From positions 1 through 64,000 of the forward strand of contig CAZQQU010000003.1 in assembly GCA_964595625.1 (NCBI GenBank): DNA of 64,000 bases. The letters are read 5' to 3'. The notes beneath the pieces are model-generated. The model saw only the letters and a program-made list of their open reading frames with translations. It did not search any database and was not told the origin of the DNA. Positions 45,024 to 53,140 of this stretch are shown piece by piece (within the stretch, counting starts at the first letter, position 1; each line of letters opens with the position of its first letter). The position numbers were made by a program, and so were the translations under genes. The stretch comes from CAZQQU01 sp964595625 (GTDB taxonomy: Bacteria; Bacteroidota; Bacteroidia; Flavobacteriales; Flavobacteriaceae).

Positions 45024-45034
45024 TTAAACATATC

Positions 45035-45070
45035 TCCCAATGCCTGATTTTTAGGAATCAGGCATTGGGA
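45035..45070. other. Perfect 15-bp intergenic hairpin
   Basis: TCCCAATGCCTGATT (45035-45049) pairs with its exact complement (45056-45070) around a 6-nt loop. No T-run follows on the plus strand, so it is not a classical terminator. It lies 16 nt before the receptor ATG and may stabilise mRNA or attenuate the receptor gene. Confidence 0.75.
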
Positions 45071-45086
45071 TTCTAAACTTAAAACT

Positions 45087-47081
45087 ATGAAACAACTCAT
45101 TGTAATTGCCGGGGTTGTGTCGGTTATTTTCTCCACCTTTGCTCAAGAACATCCGACAGACAGTTTGGACACCACGACGCTTAAAGAAATTGTGGTGATT
45201 GCTCACCCCACAAATAAACACCACAACGAATGCAAGGCCTTGGGGTCTTTGGACAATTATTTGGAAAGTTCTCCGTCTTTAAACATGATTAAACGCGGAG
45301 CCTATGCCTGGGAGCCTATGTTGCAGGGATTGTCCTCCGAACGCAGTGTTTTAACCATAGACGGAATGCGTATTTACGGAGCCTGTACCGACAAAATGGA
45401 CCCTGTTACTTCTTATGTTGAAATCTCTAACCTCTCCAAAGCACTAATCAGCGATGGTCAATCGGGTGCAGAACACGGCGGAACCATTGCCGGAAGTATT
45501 GATTTGGTGCGCCGAAAAAGCGGTTTTGGCAATCAAGGTTGGGGCGGGTCTTTTTTCACCGGAGGCGAAAGTGTGAATTACCAAAAAATAATCGGTTCTA
45601 CCGTGCAATATTCCGGAGAACATGTATTTGCCGATCTGGATATTACCTACCGCGATGCCGAAAATTATTTTGCCGGAGGCAGAAAAGAAGTCTTGTATTC
45701 TCAATTTACCAAGTACAATATTTCGGCTATTACCGGAATAAAAATTAACGAAAATCAACATCTGGAAGCCTCGCTTATTTTTGACGAAGCCACTGACGTG
45801 GGCTATCCGGCATTGCCAATGGATGTTTCTCTAGCTCAGGCATTTATAGCTTCACTGCAATACGAAGTACATCCCCATTCAGAGTTAATTTCTCGTTGGG
45901 AAACCAAAGTATATTTCAATACCATAACTCATTTGATGGACGACAGTCCCCGTCCTGATGTTCCCATTCGAATGGATATGCCCGGATGGAGTAAAACCTG
46001 GGGAATCTATTCTAAGTTTTCCGGAAAAAAAAACAAACATAGCTGGAAAACAACCCTGTCAGGACACTACAATCATTCTTTGGCAGAAATGACTATGTAT
46101 CCAAACAATCCCGGAGAGAGTGAAATGTATATGATTACATGGCCGGATGTCAATACACTGTACGGTGGACTGCATCTGGAGGATAATATCTCCCTGAAAT
46201 CCCATTTTAGTTTGTTGATATCCGGGGGAATAGGACTGCATTATAATAAAATTGACGACCTATTCGGGTTGCAAAGCTTACAAATTTTTTATCCCGGTTT
46301 GCATGCCGAAAAATCACGTATCCTTAAAAATTTAGCTACCCGAATTACCTACCAAAACCTTCCTTGGCAATTTCATTTGGCAGTGGGGTATGGCGAACGC
46401 GCTCCGTCGGTTTCGGAAGGATATGGTTTCTACCTCTTCAACAGTTATGATGGTTATGATTATGTAGGAAATCCTTCTTTGAAAAACGAAAAATCCTTGG
46501 ATGTCTCAGTTTCAGCGCAGTTCAAAACCAAAAATATTGCACTGAAATGGCAGGCGGCTTACTTTCATATAAATGACTATATCATTGGCAAACCCGACGA
46601 AAGACTCTTGCCCATGACCATTGGAGCAAACGGTATAAAAGTCTATGAACAATTGGATTACGCTTCCTTATTTACTACCCATTTCACCGCCGAAACTCGT
46701 TTTTTAACCAATTTTTCCCTGACGGGAAATCTGTCTTACAAACGCGGACAGGACTTTAACGAAAATAATCTGCCGCTGATACAACCACTGACCTATGAGG
46801 GTTCGTTGCGCTTTCGCAAAAATCTGTTTTTTGCCGAAACAACTATAGCCGGAGCAACCGCTCATAAAAATTTCAGTGCCGAATTTGGCGAAAGCCAAAA
46901 AGACCCTTACACCATTGCACACATTACGCTTTCGCAAATCTTTTATTTTGACCAACAAAAATTGGTCTTAAAAGCAGGTGCCGAAAATATTTTTGACAAG
47001 TATTACACCACTTTTGCAGACTGGAATAATATTCCGCGCCCCGGACGAAACTTTTTTATAAATGTGTTATATGTGCTGTAA
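45087..47081 (+). CDS. TonB-dependent copper receptor, OprC/NosA type
   Basis: 664 residues with a signal peptide (to about 20). A plug domain (about 30-170) has IDGMRIYGACTDKMDPVTSYVE, in which Cys100 and Met104 form the CxxxM element that binds copper in Pseudomonas OprC. A 22-strand barrel ends in a terminal beta strand (NIPRPGRNFFINVLYVL). A further Met-rich loop, IRMDMPGW (about 292), could complete the copper site. NosA of Pseudomonas stutzeri is the family member linked to N2O reductase. Placement between nos genes and cbb3 oxidase supports copper import for both enzymes. Confidence 0.88.
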   Translation: MKQLIVIAGVVSVIFSTFAQEHPTDSLDTTTLKEIVVIAHPTNKHHNECKALGSLDNYLESSPSLNMIKRGAYAWEPMLQGLSSERSVLTIDGMRIYGACTDKMDPVTSYVEISNLSKALISDGQSGAEHGGTIAGSIDLVRRKSGFGNQGWGGSFFTGGESVNYQKIIGSTVQYSGEHVFADLDITYRDAENYFAGGRKEVLYSQFTKYNISAITGIKINENQHLEASLIFDEATDVGYPALPMDVSLAQAFIASLQYEVHPHSELISRWETKVYFNTITHLMDDSPRPDVPIRMDMPGWSKTWGIYSKFSGKKNKHSWKTTLSGHYNHSLAEMTMYPNNPGESEMYMITWPDVNTLYGGLHLEDNISLKSHFSLLISGGIGLHYNKIDDLFGLQSLQIFYPGLHAEKSRILKNLATRITYQNLPWQFHLAVGYGERAPSVSEGYGFYLFNSYDGYDYVGNPSLKNEKSLDVSVSAQFKTKNIALKWQAAYFHINDYIIGKPDERLLPMTIGANGIKVYEQLDYASLFTTHFTAETRFLTNFSLTGNLSYKRGQDFNENNLPLIQPLTYEGSLRFRKNLFFAETTIAGATAHKNFSAEFGESQKDPYTIAHITLSQIFYFDQQKLVLKAGAENIFDKYYTTFADWNNIPRPGRNFFINVLYVL

Positions 47082-47099
47082 ATACTCTTGAAACTCAAC

Positions 47100-47145
47100 G
47101 CAAGTCTTTTCACAGTCCAATGAAAACGCTTGCAATATTTTATTG
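47100..47145 (+). terminator. Hairpin terminator after the copper receptor
   Basis: GCAAGTCTTTTC (47100-47111) pairs with GAAAACGCTTGC (47122-47133) in 11 of 12 positions, followed by AATATTTTATT. The T-tract is weak, so termination may be partial. Confidence 0.5.
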
Positions 47146-47235
47146 TTTAAAACTTTGTTGATACTAATTTCGGACATTTTTATCCTTTATTATTAATTAC
47201 CTTAATTTTAAAACTCACTTTTAACCTCGAGCATT

Positions 47236-49086
47236 ATGGATATAAATCAAGAAATTTTATCAAACATAGTGGTGCATATGAAATATGCTCGCTATTTACC
47301 CGAAAAAAACCGTCGCGAAATTTGGCCGGAAATCTGTGATCGTTACGAAGATATGATGCTAGACAAATACCCGCATCTCACCACCGAAATCATCAAAAAC
47401 ATGCATTGGGTACGACAAAAAAAAGTACTCCCTTCGATGCGTGCTATGCAATTTGCCGGTCCGGCTATAAAACGCAATCACAGCCGGATATACAATTGTG
47501 CATATTTGCCGGTGGACGACATTCGAGCTTTTTCAGAAACTATGTTTTTACTGCTGGGCGGTACGGGTGTAGGATATTCGGTGCAATATCATCATGTGAC
47601 TAAATTACCACCCATTAAAAAAGGGTTAAAAAAGCGCAAGTTTTTGATCGGTGACAGCTTAGAGGGCTGGGCTGATGCCGTGAAGGTTTTGCTCAAATCG
47701 TATTTCGGTATCCACGAATCCATTCCAGATTTTGACTTTTCAGACATTCGTCCTAAAGGAAGTCGCTTAATCACTGCGGGTGGTAAAGCTCCCGGTCCCG
47801 AACCGCTAAAAATTTGTATTGCTCACCTTACGGCTATTTTAGACAGAAAACAAGACGGCGAAAAACTTACTCCTTTAGAATGTCACGATATGATGTGTCA
47901 CATTGCCAATGCGGTTTTGGCCGGCGGTATTCGTCGCTCGGCTATGATTGCCTTGTTTTCCCACGACGATGATGAAATGCTTACCTGTAAATTCGGGAAT
48001 TGGTGGGAACTCAACGAACAACGAGGGCGTGCCAATAATTCGGCTGTATTGCACCGGGACAGTATTTTGGAGCAGGAATTTTTTAATTTATGGAAAAAAA
48101 TAGAGCTTTCGGGCAGTGGCGAACCGGGTTTTTATTTTACGAACAACATCAACTGGGGCACCAATCCCTGTTGTGAAATTGCACTGCGCCCTTTCCAGTT
48201 TTGCAACCTTTGTGAAGTCAATGTCAGTACGATTGAAAACCAACAAGACTTAAACGAAAGAGCTTCAGCAGCAGCATTTTTAGGAACCTTGCAAGCCGGG
48301 TTTACTAATTTTCATTACTTGCGAGAACAATGGAAAATCAACACCGAAAAAGACGCGCTCATCGGTGTGGGGATGACCGGGATAGCTTCCGGTAGACTCA
48401 ACGGATTAAATATAGAAGAAACTGCTCAGGTAGTTAAGAAAACCAATGAAGAAACTGCCCGTAAAATAGGTGTCAATATAGCCGCTCGAACCACGACGAT
48501 TAAACCCTCCGGAACTACTTCGTTAGTATTAGGGACTTCTTCGGGAGTTCACGCTTGGCACAACGACTATTACATACGGCGCATCCGAATCGGGAAAGAC
48601 GAGGCCTTGTGTCAATATTTGGCTGAATTTCACCCCGAATTAGTGGAGCAGGATTTACTCAATCCCAAACAAATGATTGTCTGCATTCCGCAAAAATCAC
48701 CCAAGGGCGCTATCACCCGACACGAAAACACCTTAGACCTGTTGCAACGCATTGCTTTTTTAAATGAAAATTGGATAAAAAAAGGGTACAGAAACGGAGA
48801 AAACGACAACAATGTTTCGGCTACTGTTTCCATCAAAAATTCGGAATGGGGCATGGTAGGAGAATGGATGTGGCACAACAAATCTTCGTATAACGGGCTG
48901 AGTGTTTTGCCGTTCGACAACGGGAATTACCAACAAGCCCCTTTTACGGATATAGACGAAGAGACGTTCTTAAAAATGGAAGCCAAATTGCACATAGTGG
49001 ATTTGGAAAACGTTTTGGAATACGAAGACGAAACCGACTTAAAAGCGGAGGCTGCATGCGCCGGAGGGGGTTGTGTGGTGATGTAA
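47236..49086 (+). CDS. nrdJ: Adenosylcobalamin-dependent ribonucleoside-triphosphate reductase (class II)
   Basis: 616 residues making deoxynucleotides with B12 and without oxygen or an iron cofactor. NCAYLPVDDIRAFSETMFLLLGGTGVGYSVQ (about 90-120) and the active-site cysteines in NPCCEIALRPFQFCNLCEVN (about 315-335) match monomeric RTPR-type enzymes. The C-terminal redox pair is CAGGGC. The monomeric length is typical. I see no cobalamin riboswitch in the 154 bp upstream. It fits growth when oxygen is low and class I reductase fails. Confidence 0.93.
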   Translation: MDINQEILSNIVVHMKYARYLPEKNRREIWPEICDRYEDMMLDKYPHLTTEIIKNMHWVRQKKVLPSMRAMQFAGPAIKRNHSRIYNCAYLPVDDIRAFSETMFLLLGGTGVGYSVQYHHVTKLPPIKKGLKKRKFLIGDSLEGWADAVKVLLKSYFGIHESIPDFDFSDIRPKGSRLITAGGKAPGPEPLKICIAHLTAILDRKQDGEKLTPLECHDMMCHIANAVLAGGIRRSAMIALFSHDDDEMLTCKFGNWWELNEQRGRANNSAVLHRDSILEQEFFNLWKKIELSGSGEPGFYFTNNINWGTNPCCEIALRPFQFCNLCEVNVSTIENQQDLNERASAAAFLGTLQAGFTNFHYLREQWKINTEKDALIGVGMTGIASGRLNGLNIEETAQVVKKTNEETARKIGVNIAARTTTIKPSGTTSLVLGTSSGVHAWHNDYYIRRIRIGKDEALCQYLAEFHPELVEQDLLNPKQMIVCIPQKSPKGAITRHENTLDLLQRIAFLNENWIKKGYRNGENDNNVSATVSIKNSEWGMVGEWMWHNKSSYNGLSVLPFDNGNYQQAPFTDIDEETFLKMEAKLHIVDLENVLEYEDETDLKAEAACAGGGCVVM

Positions 49087-49094
49087 AGCACTGT

Positions 49095-49145
49095 AAATAG
49101 CAGGCATCTCGAGTAACGGTGTCTGCTATTTCTCTACTTTTTTTT
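49095..49145 (+). terminator. Terminator after nrdJ
   Basis: AAATAGCAG/CTGCTATTT (49095-49103 with 49123-49131), extended by five further pairs including two G-U, is followed by TCTCTACTTTTTTTT. It overlaps the upstream part of the Rrf2 promoter. Confidence 0.78.
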
Positions 49146-49147
49146 CG

Positions 49148-49155
49148 TACGTTTG
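49148..49155 (+). promoter_or_regulatory. -7 element TACGTTTG of the Rrf2 regulator gene
   Basis: A perfect TAnnTTTG match ends 5 nt before the ATG at 49161, again implying an almost leaderless mRNA. Confidence 0.55.
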
Positions 49156-49160
49156 TCGGT

Positions 49161-49595
49161 ATGTTTTCCAAAGCTTGTGAATATGGCATTAAAGCTACTT
49201 TGTTTGTGGCGTCCCAATCGTTGCAAGGTAAGCGTACCATATTACCCGAAATCGCCGTCAAAATTGACTCCCCCGTAGCTTTTACCGCTAAAATTTTACA
49301 GCAATTGGCGCGACATAAAGTAATTCATTCTTTTAAAGGACCTAATGGTGGCTTTTTTATATTTCCTGAAAGCATGACGTCCTTAAAATTGAAAGACATA
49401 GTAACCGCCATTGACGGAGATGCTATCGTGACCGAATGTGCTTTGGGTTTAAAAAAATGTGACGAAAACTCGCCTTGCCCGATTCATTATAAGTTTAAAT
49501 CTATTCGAAAAGAGATAATCGATCTTTTGGAAAATGTTACCCTTAAAGAACTTTCCGAAAAAATAGAAAAAGGCGATACTGTTTTGAAAATTTAA
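49161..49595 (+). CDS. Rrf2-family regulator, NsrR/IscR-like
   Basis: 144 residues from MFSKACEYGIKA, the standard family start. A winged helix-turn-helix (about 1-80; LPEIAVKIDSPVAFTAKILQQLARHKVI, GPNGGFF) is followed by three cysteines at 93, 100 and 106 (C-x6-C-x5-C). These match the Fe-S ligand region of NsrR and IscR. It probably senses NO or Fe-S status and represses target genes. The palindrome GGGTAAT-T-ATTACCC at the ric promoter is a candidate operator, unproven. Confidence 0.88.
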   Translation: MFSKACEYGIKATLFVASQSLQGKRTILPEIAVKIDSPVAFTAKILQQLARHKVIHSFKGPNGGFFIFPESMTSLKLKDIVTAIDGDAIVTECALGLKKCDENSPCPIHYKFKSIRKEIIDLLENVTLKELSEKIEKGDTVLKI

Positions 49596-49628
49596 GTGCT
49601 TGCCATTTTTCTCTTTTCACTTCTTTGT

Positions 49629-49672
49629 GTAACAAAAGTAACTGTGTGTGTTTTTTTGAATACAGAATTTTG
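49629..49672 (+). promoter_or_regulatory. Promoter of the sulfur island with a second Crp/Fnr-type motif
   Basis: GTAAC-AAAA-GTAAC (49629-49642), nearly palindromic relative to GTAAC-N4-GTTAC, lies exactly 22 nt before a -7-like GAATTTTG (49665-49672). Spacing equals that of the nos and cco promoters, but the half-sites differ, suggesting a different Crp/Fnr protein, possibly the one at 51349. Confidence 0.6.
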
Positions 49673-49699
49673 CAGTCATAAAACCTAAATTATTTTCTC

Positions 49700-50161
49700 A
49701 TGCTTACCGAACATTTTTACGAAGTTAAAGCGCAATGGAACGAAGGCCGAAAAGGCGTTTTATCTTCCCGCGATTTGGATCAAACCATTGCTTGTACCAC
49801 TCCGCCTGAATTTGCTAAGGGAGTCCCCAATATATGGTCTCCGGAGCATTTATATGCCGCTGCTATCAGCAGTTGTTTTATGACCACATTTTTGGCTATT
49901 GCAGAAAACTCCAAACTCGAATTCACTGATTTTTCGTGCAATACCCAATGTAAATTGGAATTCGTTGAAGGGAAATACCTCATCACGGAAGCCATTGTAG
50001 AGCCCGTAGTGCACCTACCCCATCCCGAACGAGATGCGGAAAAGGCCAATAAAGTTTTGGACAAAACCAAAGCTGCTTGCTTAATTACCAACTCAATGAA
50101 AACGACTGTTGTATTAGACAAAAAAGTTGTTTCAGACCAAGAAGAATTAATAGCACAATAA
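49700..50161 (+). CDS. OsmC family protein
   Basis: 153 residues with the OsmC fold. The first catalytic Cys is in AAISSCFMTTFLAIAENS (about 56) and the second in TKAACLITNSMKTTV (about 129), with a conserved hydrophobic core. Family members reduce organic hydroperoxides or, in sulfur-linked versions, act on persulfides. It opens the rhodanese operon, so a sulfur-related substrate is plausible. Confidence 0.88.
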   Translation: MLTEHFYEVKAQWNEGRKGVLSSRDLDQTIACTTPPEFAKGVPNIWSPEHLYAAAISSCFMTTFLAIAENSKLEFTDFSCNTQCKLEFVEGKYLITEAIVEPVVHLPHPERDAEKANKVLDKTKAACLITNSMKTTVVLDKKVVSDQEELIAQ

Positions 50162-50180
50162 AATTATCAAATTACAGATT

Positions 50181-50501
50181 ATGGGATTTTTTTCATCTTT
50201 ATTCGGAAAAACAGATAGCCAACTAACCGATGCTATAAAAAAACAACCTCTTTTAGTGGATGTACGTACCCCGGGAGAATTTAGAGCGGGCAGCATTCCG
50301 GGTGCCGTGAACATACCTTTAGATATGTTGAACTCCCAATTGTCTAAATGCAGAGGGAAAAATTGCATAGTGGTATTTTGTGCCAGCGGTATGCGCAGCA
50401 GTCAAGCCAAAGGTATTTTGGAACGCAACGGTTTTACGGATGTCATCAACGGAGGTTCTTGGAAAAATGTACAAACGACTATTGAAAATATTTCATCGTG
50501 A
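50181..50501 (+). CDS. Single-domain rhodanese
   Basis: 106 residues, one rhodanese domain with LVDVRTPGEFRAGSIPGAVNIPL and the active Cys in VVFCASGMRSSQA (about 71). It transfers sulfane sulfur between thiols in the cytosol. It overlaps the next gene by 4 bp and follows osmC by 19 nt. Confidence 0.92.
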   Translation: MGFFSSLFGKTDSQLTDAIKKQPLLVDVRTPGEFRAGSIPGAVNIPLDMLNSQLSKCRGKNCIVVFCASGMRSSQAKGILERNGFTDVINGGSWKNVQTTIENISS

Positions 50502-51070
50502 AAAGTATATTAAAAACCGTTTTTTTACTTGGAATTTTGTTGTTTTTTTCATGCAAAAAATCAACCTACATCCCCTTGGACGAAGCCCAAAAATCCGGCT
50601 ACCTACAGCTGGGTGACAGCATCGCTACCGAAATGCAAAAAGTACTATTGCAAAATGTAAGCAGCGCTATACAACAAGGAGGCTCCGAATATGCCGTCAC
50701 GTTTTGCAACACTCAAGCAATGCCATTAACCGATTCTATTTCAAAAAAATACGACGTTCAAATTTCGCGTCTAAGCGATAAAAACCGAAATCCGATGAAC
50801 GCCCTTGAAAGCTCCCGAGACAGAATAAGCTGGGAAAAAATTAAGTCCGATAAAAAAGATTTTGTAATACAGGAATCTGCCGAAGCAATCTATTACTACA
50901 AACCCATTGCCATCGGAATACCAACCTGTTTACAATGTCACGGAGGAACCTCCGATATCGCTCAAGAAACTATGGATGTTATCAAGTTAAACTATCCCAA
51001 CGACAAAGCAGTGGGGTACCAAACAGGAGATTTACGTGGCATGTGGAAAATAGAATTTAAACTCCAATGA
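50498..51070 (+). CDS. DUF3365 (Tll0287-like) heme lipoprotein
   Basis: 190 residues with a lipoprotein signal (LLFFSCKK, Cys about 19). The DUF3365 body has YAVTFCNTQAMPLTDSISKKYDV and SRLSDKNRNPMNALE, and one c-type heme motif CLQCH (about 147-151). It should be a periplasmic heme protein or redox sensor. Its 4-bp overlaps with rhodanese and DUF6132 genes indicate a single operon; a redox role with sulfur or thiol compounds is inferred. Confidence 0.82.
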   Translation: MKSILKTVFLLGILLFFSCKKSTYIPLDEAQKSGYLQLGDSIATEMQKVLLQNVSSAIQQGGSEYAVTFCNTQAMPLTDSISKKYDVQISRLSDKNRNPMNALESSRDRISWEKIKSDKKDFVIQESAEAIYYYKPIAIGIPTCLQCHGGTSDIAQETMDVIKLNYPNDKAVGYQTGDLRGMWKIEFKLQ

Positions 51071-51270
51071 AAACATTTTTTAAAAAAAACTTACTCGTTG
51101 TCATCGGTATTCCGCTCGGAGCATTAGGAGGATACCTTTACTGGTACTACATCGGATGTCTTTCGGGCAGTTGTGCCATTACCTCTAATCCGCTAAACAG
51201 TACCCTGTATGGAGCCGCTATGGGTAGATTGATTTTTTCTATGTTTAAAAAAGAAAAAAAATCTTCATGA
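51067..51270 (+). CDS. DUF6132-like small membrane protein
   Basis: 67 residues with two hydrophobic segments (about 8-27 and 40-58) and the family pattern IGIPLGALGGYLYWYYIGCLSGSCAITSNPLNSTLYGAAMG. Two cysteines flank a tight turn (C-LSGS-C), maybe redox-active or metal-binding. The family is associated with rhodanese clusters in Bacteroidota; function unknown. Confidence 0.75.
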   Translation: MKTFFKKNLLVVIGIPLGALGGYLYWYYIGCLSGSCAITSNPLNSTLYGAAMGRLIFSMFKKEKKSS

Positions 51271-51348
51271 AAACGGCTTTTGCCCAGTATTTCCGCCTAT
51301 TTTTCATCAAAATTTCGTATCTTTATGGGAGAAACAAATTTTACTTGA

Positions 51349-51981
51349 ATGACCGAATTAATAAGGGGATTTTTTGGGCAACTATTTGAAAAAGAACTTA
51401 TTTCAGAAATCGAACAAGTAGCCGAAATTCGTGTCTTTGAAGAAGGGGAAATACTGATTGATATCGGGCAATACATCCGATCTATGCCCCTACTCCTTGA
51501 TGGTGCCGTAAAAATCATGCGTGAAGACCCTGACGAAGGTGAATTATTACTTTATTTTCTCGAAAAAGGCGATACCTGCGCTATGACTTTGGCATGCTGT
51601 ATGGGTGATAAGCAAAGCGAGATACGTGCCATTGCCGAAAACCCAAGTACGGTGGCGATGATACCGGTGGAAAAAATGGAAGCCTGGCTCGGCAAATTCA
51701 AAAGTTGGAGATCTTTTGTTTTTAACAGCTACAACAACCGTTTAGCTGAAATGCTGAGAGCCATTGATAATCTGGCTTTTTTGAAAATGGACGAACGGTT
51801 ATTGAAATACTTGCAAGAAAACGCAAAAATCAATCAATCTAAAACCATTTACAAGACGCACCAAGAAATCGCCTACGAACTCAACACGTCGAGGGTGGTG
51901 GTTTCAAGATTGTTGAAAGCATTTGAAAATGAAGGAAAAATAAAATTAAACAGAAATAACATCGATTTATTAAAAACATAA
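51349..51981 (+). CDS. Crp/Fnr-family transcriptional regulator
   Basis: 210 residues with a cyclic-nucleotide-binding-type beta-roll (about 20-120) and a C-terminal helix-turn-helix (about 165-205). Cys77, Cys83 and Cys84 lie in DTCAMTLACCMG, not the FNR 4Fe-4S pattern. The recognition helix reads TSRVVVSRLLKAF, with Val where CRP and FNR have Glu, so it may not read TGA-type half-sites. It lies inside the rhodanese island and probably regulates it. It may sense sulfide, persulfide or redox state; this is inference. Confidence 0.88.
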   Translation: MTELIRGFFGQLFEKELISEIEQVAEIRVFEEGEILIDIGQYIRSMPLLLDGAVKIMREDPDEGELLLYFLEKGDTCAMTLACCMGDKQSEIRAIAENPSTVAMIPVEKMEAWLGKFKSWRSFVFNSYNNRLAEMLRAIDNLAFLKMDERLLKYLQENAKINQSKTIYKTHQEIAYELNTSRVVVSRLLKAFENEGKIKLNRNNIDLLKT

Positions 51982-51984
51982 ATT

Positions 51985-52231
51985 ATGAAAAATTTAATTG
52001 AAGTTGAAAGAAGGATGTATCAACACCATTAGAAAAGCTCTCGAAAAAATAGACGGTCTTACCCAACTGTCTATTGACAAAGAAACTGAGGTGATTTCGT
52101 ATGAAGGCAATCCCCCCAGAGAACAAGTTATTGCAATTTTGTCAAAGTTAGGTTACCCCGAAAAAGGGCATAATAGCTTTACCAAAAAGGCCAAATCGTA
52201 CGTGAGCTGTGCCATCGGAAGGATGGGGTAG
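51985..52231 (+). pseudogene. Heavy-metal-associated (HMA) domain gene, frameshifted near its metal motif
   Basis: Frame one from ATG 51985 reads MKNLIEVE then stops within 48 nt. A second frame carries the rest of an HMA-like domain (KEGCINTIRKALEKIDGLTQLSIDKETEVISYEGNPPREQVIAILSKLGY and a tail with YVSCAIGRMG). An intact CxxC would need MxCxGC; only the second Cys remains, so a few bases including the first Cys appear lost around 52005-52015. The reading-frame loss suggests a pseudogene or an error. Context: sulfur island with a metal or thiol role. Confidence 0.75.
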
Positions 52232-52254
52232 TATTAATTTAAATCTAAACCGCT

Positions 52255-52974
52255 TTGAAACAGTTAGTTGTAATTTTAGTGTTGATTTTTACTTTTGGGG
52301 CTTGTGCCAAAAAAGGAGAATCCCAAATACCCGACAAGCAAAGAGTATCGGCTACCGAATTTCTTGAAATCATTCAACAAACCCCTGAAGGGGTGATTGT
52401 TGACGTTCGTACTCCCAAAGAATTCAGTGAGGGACATCTTGAAAATGCCTTGAATATCGACTGGAACAGCGACGACTTTGATACGCATTTGGCTACTTTA
52501 GATAAAAACACTCCTGTATTTGTTTATTGTCTCAGCGGCGGAAGAAGTTCGGCTGCCGCAGAAACAATGCGCGCGGAAGGTTTTACTAAGGTTGTAGAAC
52601 TTGAAAACGGAATTATGGGTTGGCGTGCCAAAAACCTCCCCGAAAAAATCCTTGCCCAAACTTCAAAAGGCATGACGCTTGAGGAGTATCACTCACTTTT
52701 AGAAAACGAAAAACCGGTCTTGGTAAGTTTTTATGCCGACTGGTGTGCTCCGTGCAAAAAAATGAAGCCTTATCTTGACCAAATGGAAACGGATATGCAA
52801 GACTCTATCCGACTGGTACGTATAGACGCCGATGCCCATAAACTGTTGACCAAAGAATTACTCGTTAAAACTTTGCCGGTACTGAAATTGTATAAAAACC
52901 ATTCGGAAGTGTGGCAGCATACCGGCTATATTTCGGAGGAAGATTTACTACAACAATTACAACCGCATCTCTAA
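52255..52974 (+). CDS. Rhodanese-thioredoxin fusion lipoprotein
   Basis: 239 residues with a lipoprotein signal (FGACAKK, Cys about 17). A rhodanese domain (about 35-125; VDVRTPKEFSEGHL, active Cys in VYCLSGGRSS) is followed by a thioredoxin domain with the redox motif WCAPC (about 162-166). It likely reduces or transfers persulfide sulfur in the periplasm. It begins with TTG at 52255; an in-frame TAA lies 9 nt upstream, so no ATG is available there. Close in design to the soluble rhodanese upstream. Confidence 0.87.
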   Translation: MKQLVVILVLIFTFGACAKKGESQIPDKQRVSATEFLEIIQQTPEGVIVDVRTPKEFSEGHLENALNIDWNSDDFDTHLATLDKNTPVFVYCLSGGRSSAAAETMRAEGFTKVVELENGIMGWRAKNLPEKILAQTSKGMTLEEYHSLLENEKPVLVSFYADWCAPCKKMKPYLDQMETDMQDSIRLVRIDADAHKLLTKELLVKTLPVLKLYKNHSEVWQHTGYISEEDLLQQLQPHL

Positions 52975-53058
52975 TAAATTCCACACTTTTTTTGTTGTTT
53001 CAGAAAATGAGTGGTAAAAGATTTCTATTTAGGATAAAAAGGTATTAAATTATTTTTT

Positions 53059-53066
53059 TACCTTTG
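53059..53066 (+). promoter_or_regulatory. -7 element TACCTTTG of the nad-nor operon
   Basis: A perfect TAnnTTTG match lies 74 nt before the nadA ATG. No TGAC/GTCA or GTAAC palindrome is present 22 nt upstream, unlike the nos, ric and cco promoters. Confidence 0.5.
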
Positions 53067-53140
53067 TTCTTCCAACTTTCTTATTCGTTAAAATAGGATA
53101 AAAAAAAGGAAGGTGGAGTGACTTCTGACCAAATTATTAA

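Noticed and set aside
49113..49126. GTAAC half-site upstream of Rrf2 as a second island-type operator
   Set aside because: Only one half-site matches and it lies within the nrdJ terminator stem-loop; the distance to the -7 element is off by one.
53023..53066. Crp/Fnr-type site at the nadA promoter
   Set aside because: The bases 22 nt before TACCTTTG show neither TGAC/GTCA nor GTAAC symmetry, so the nad-nor operon is not assigned to the regulon.
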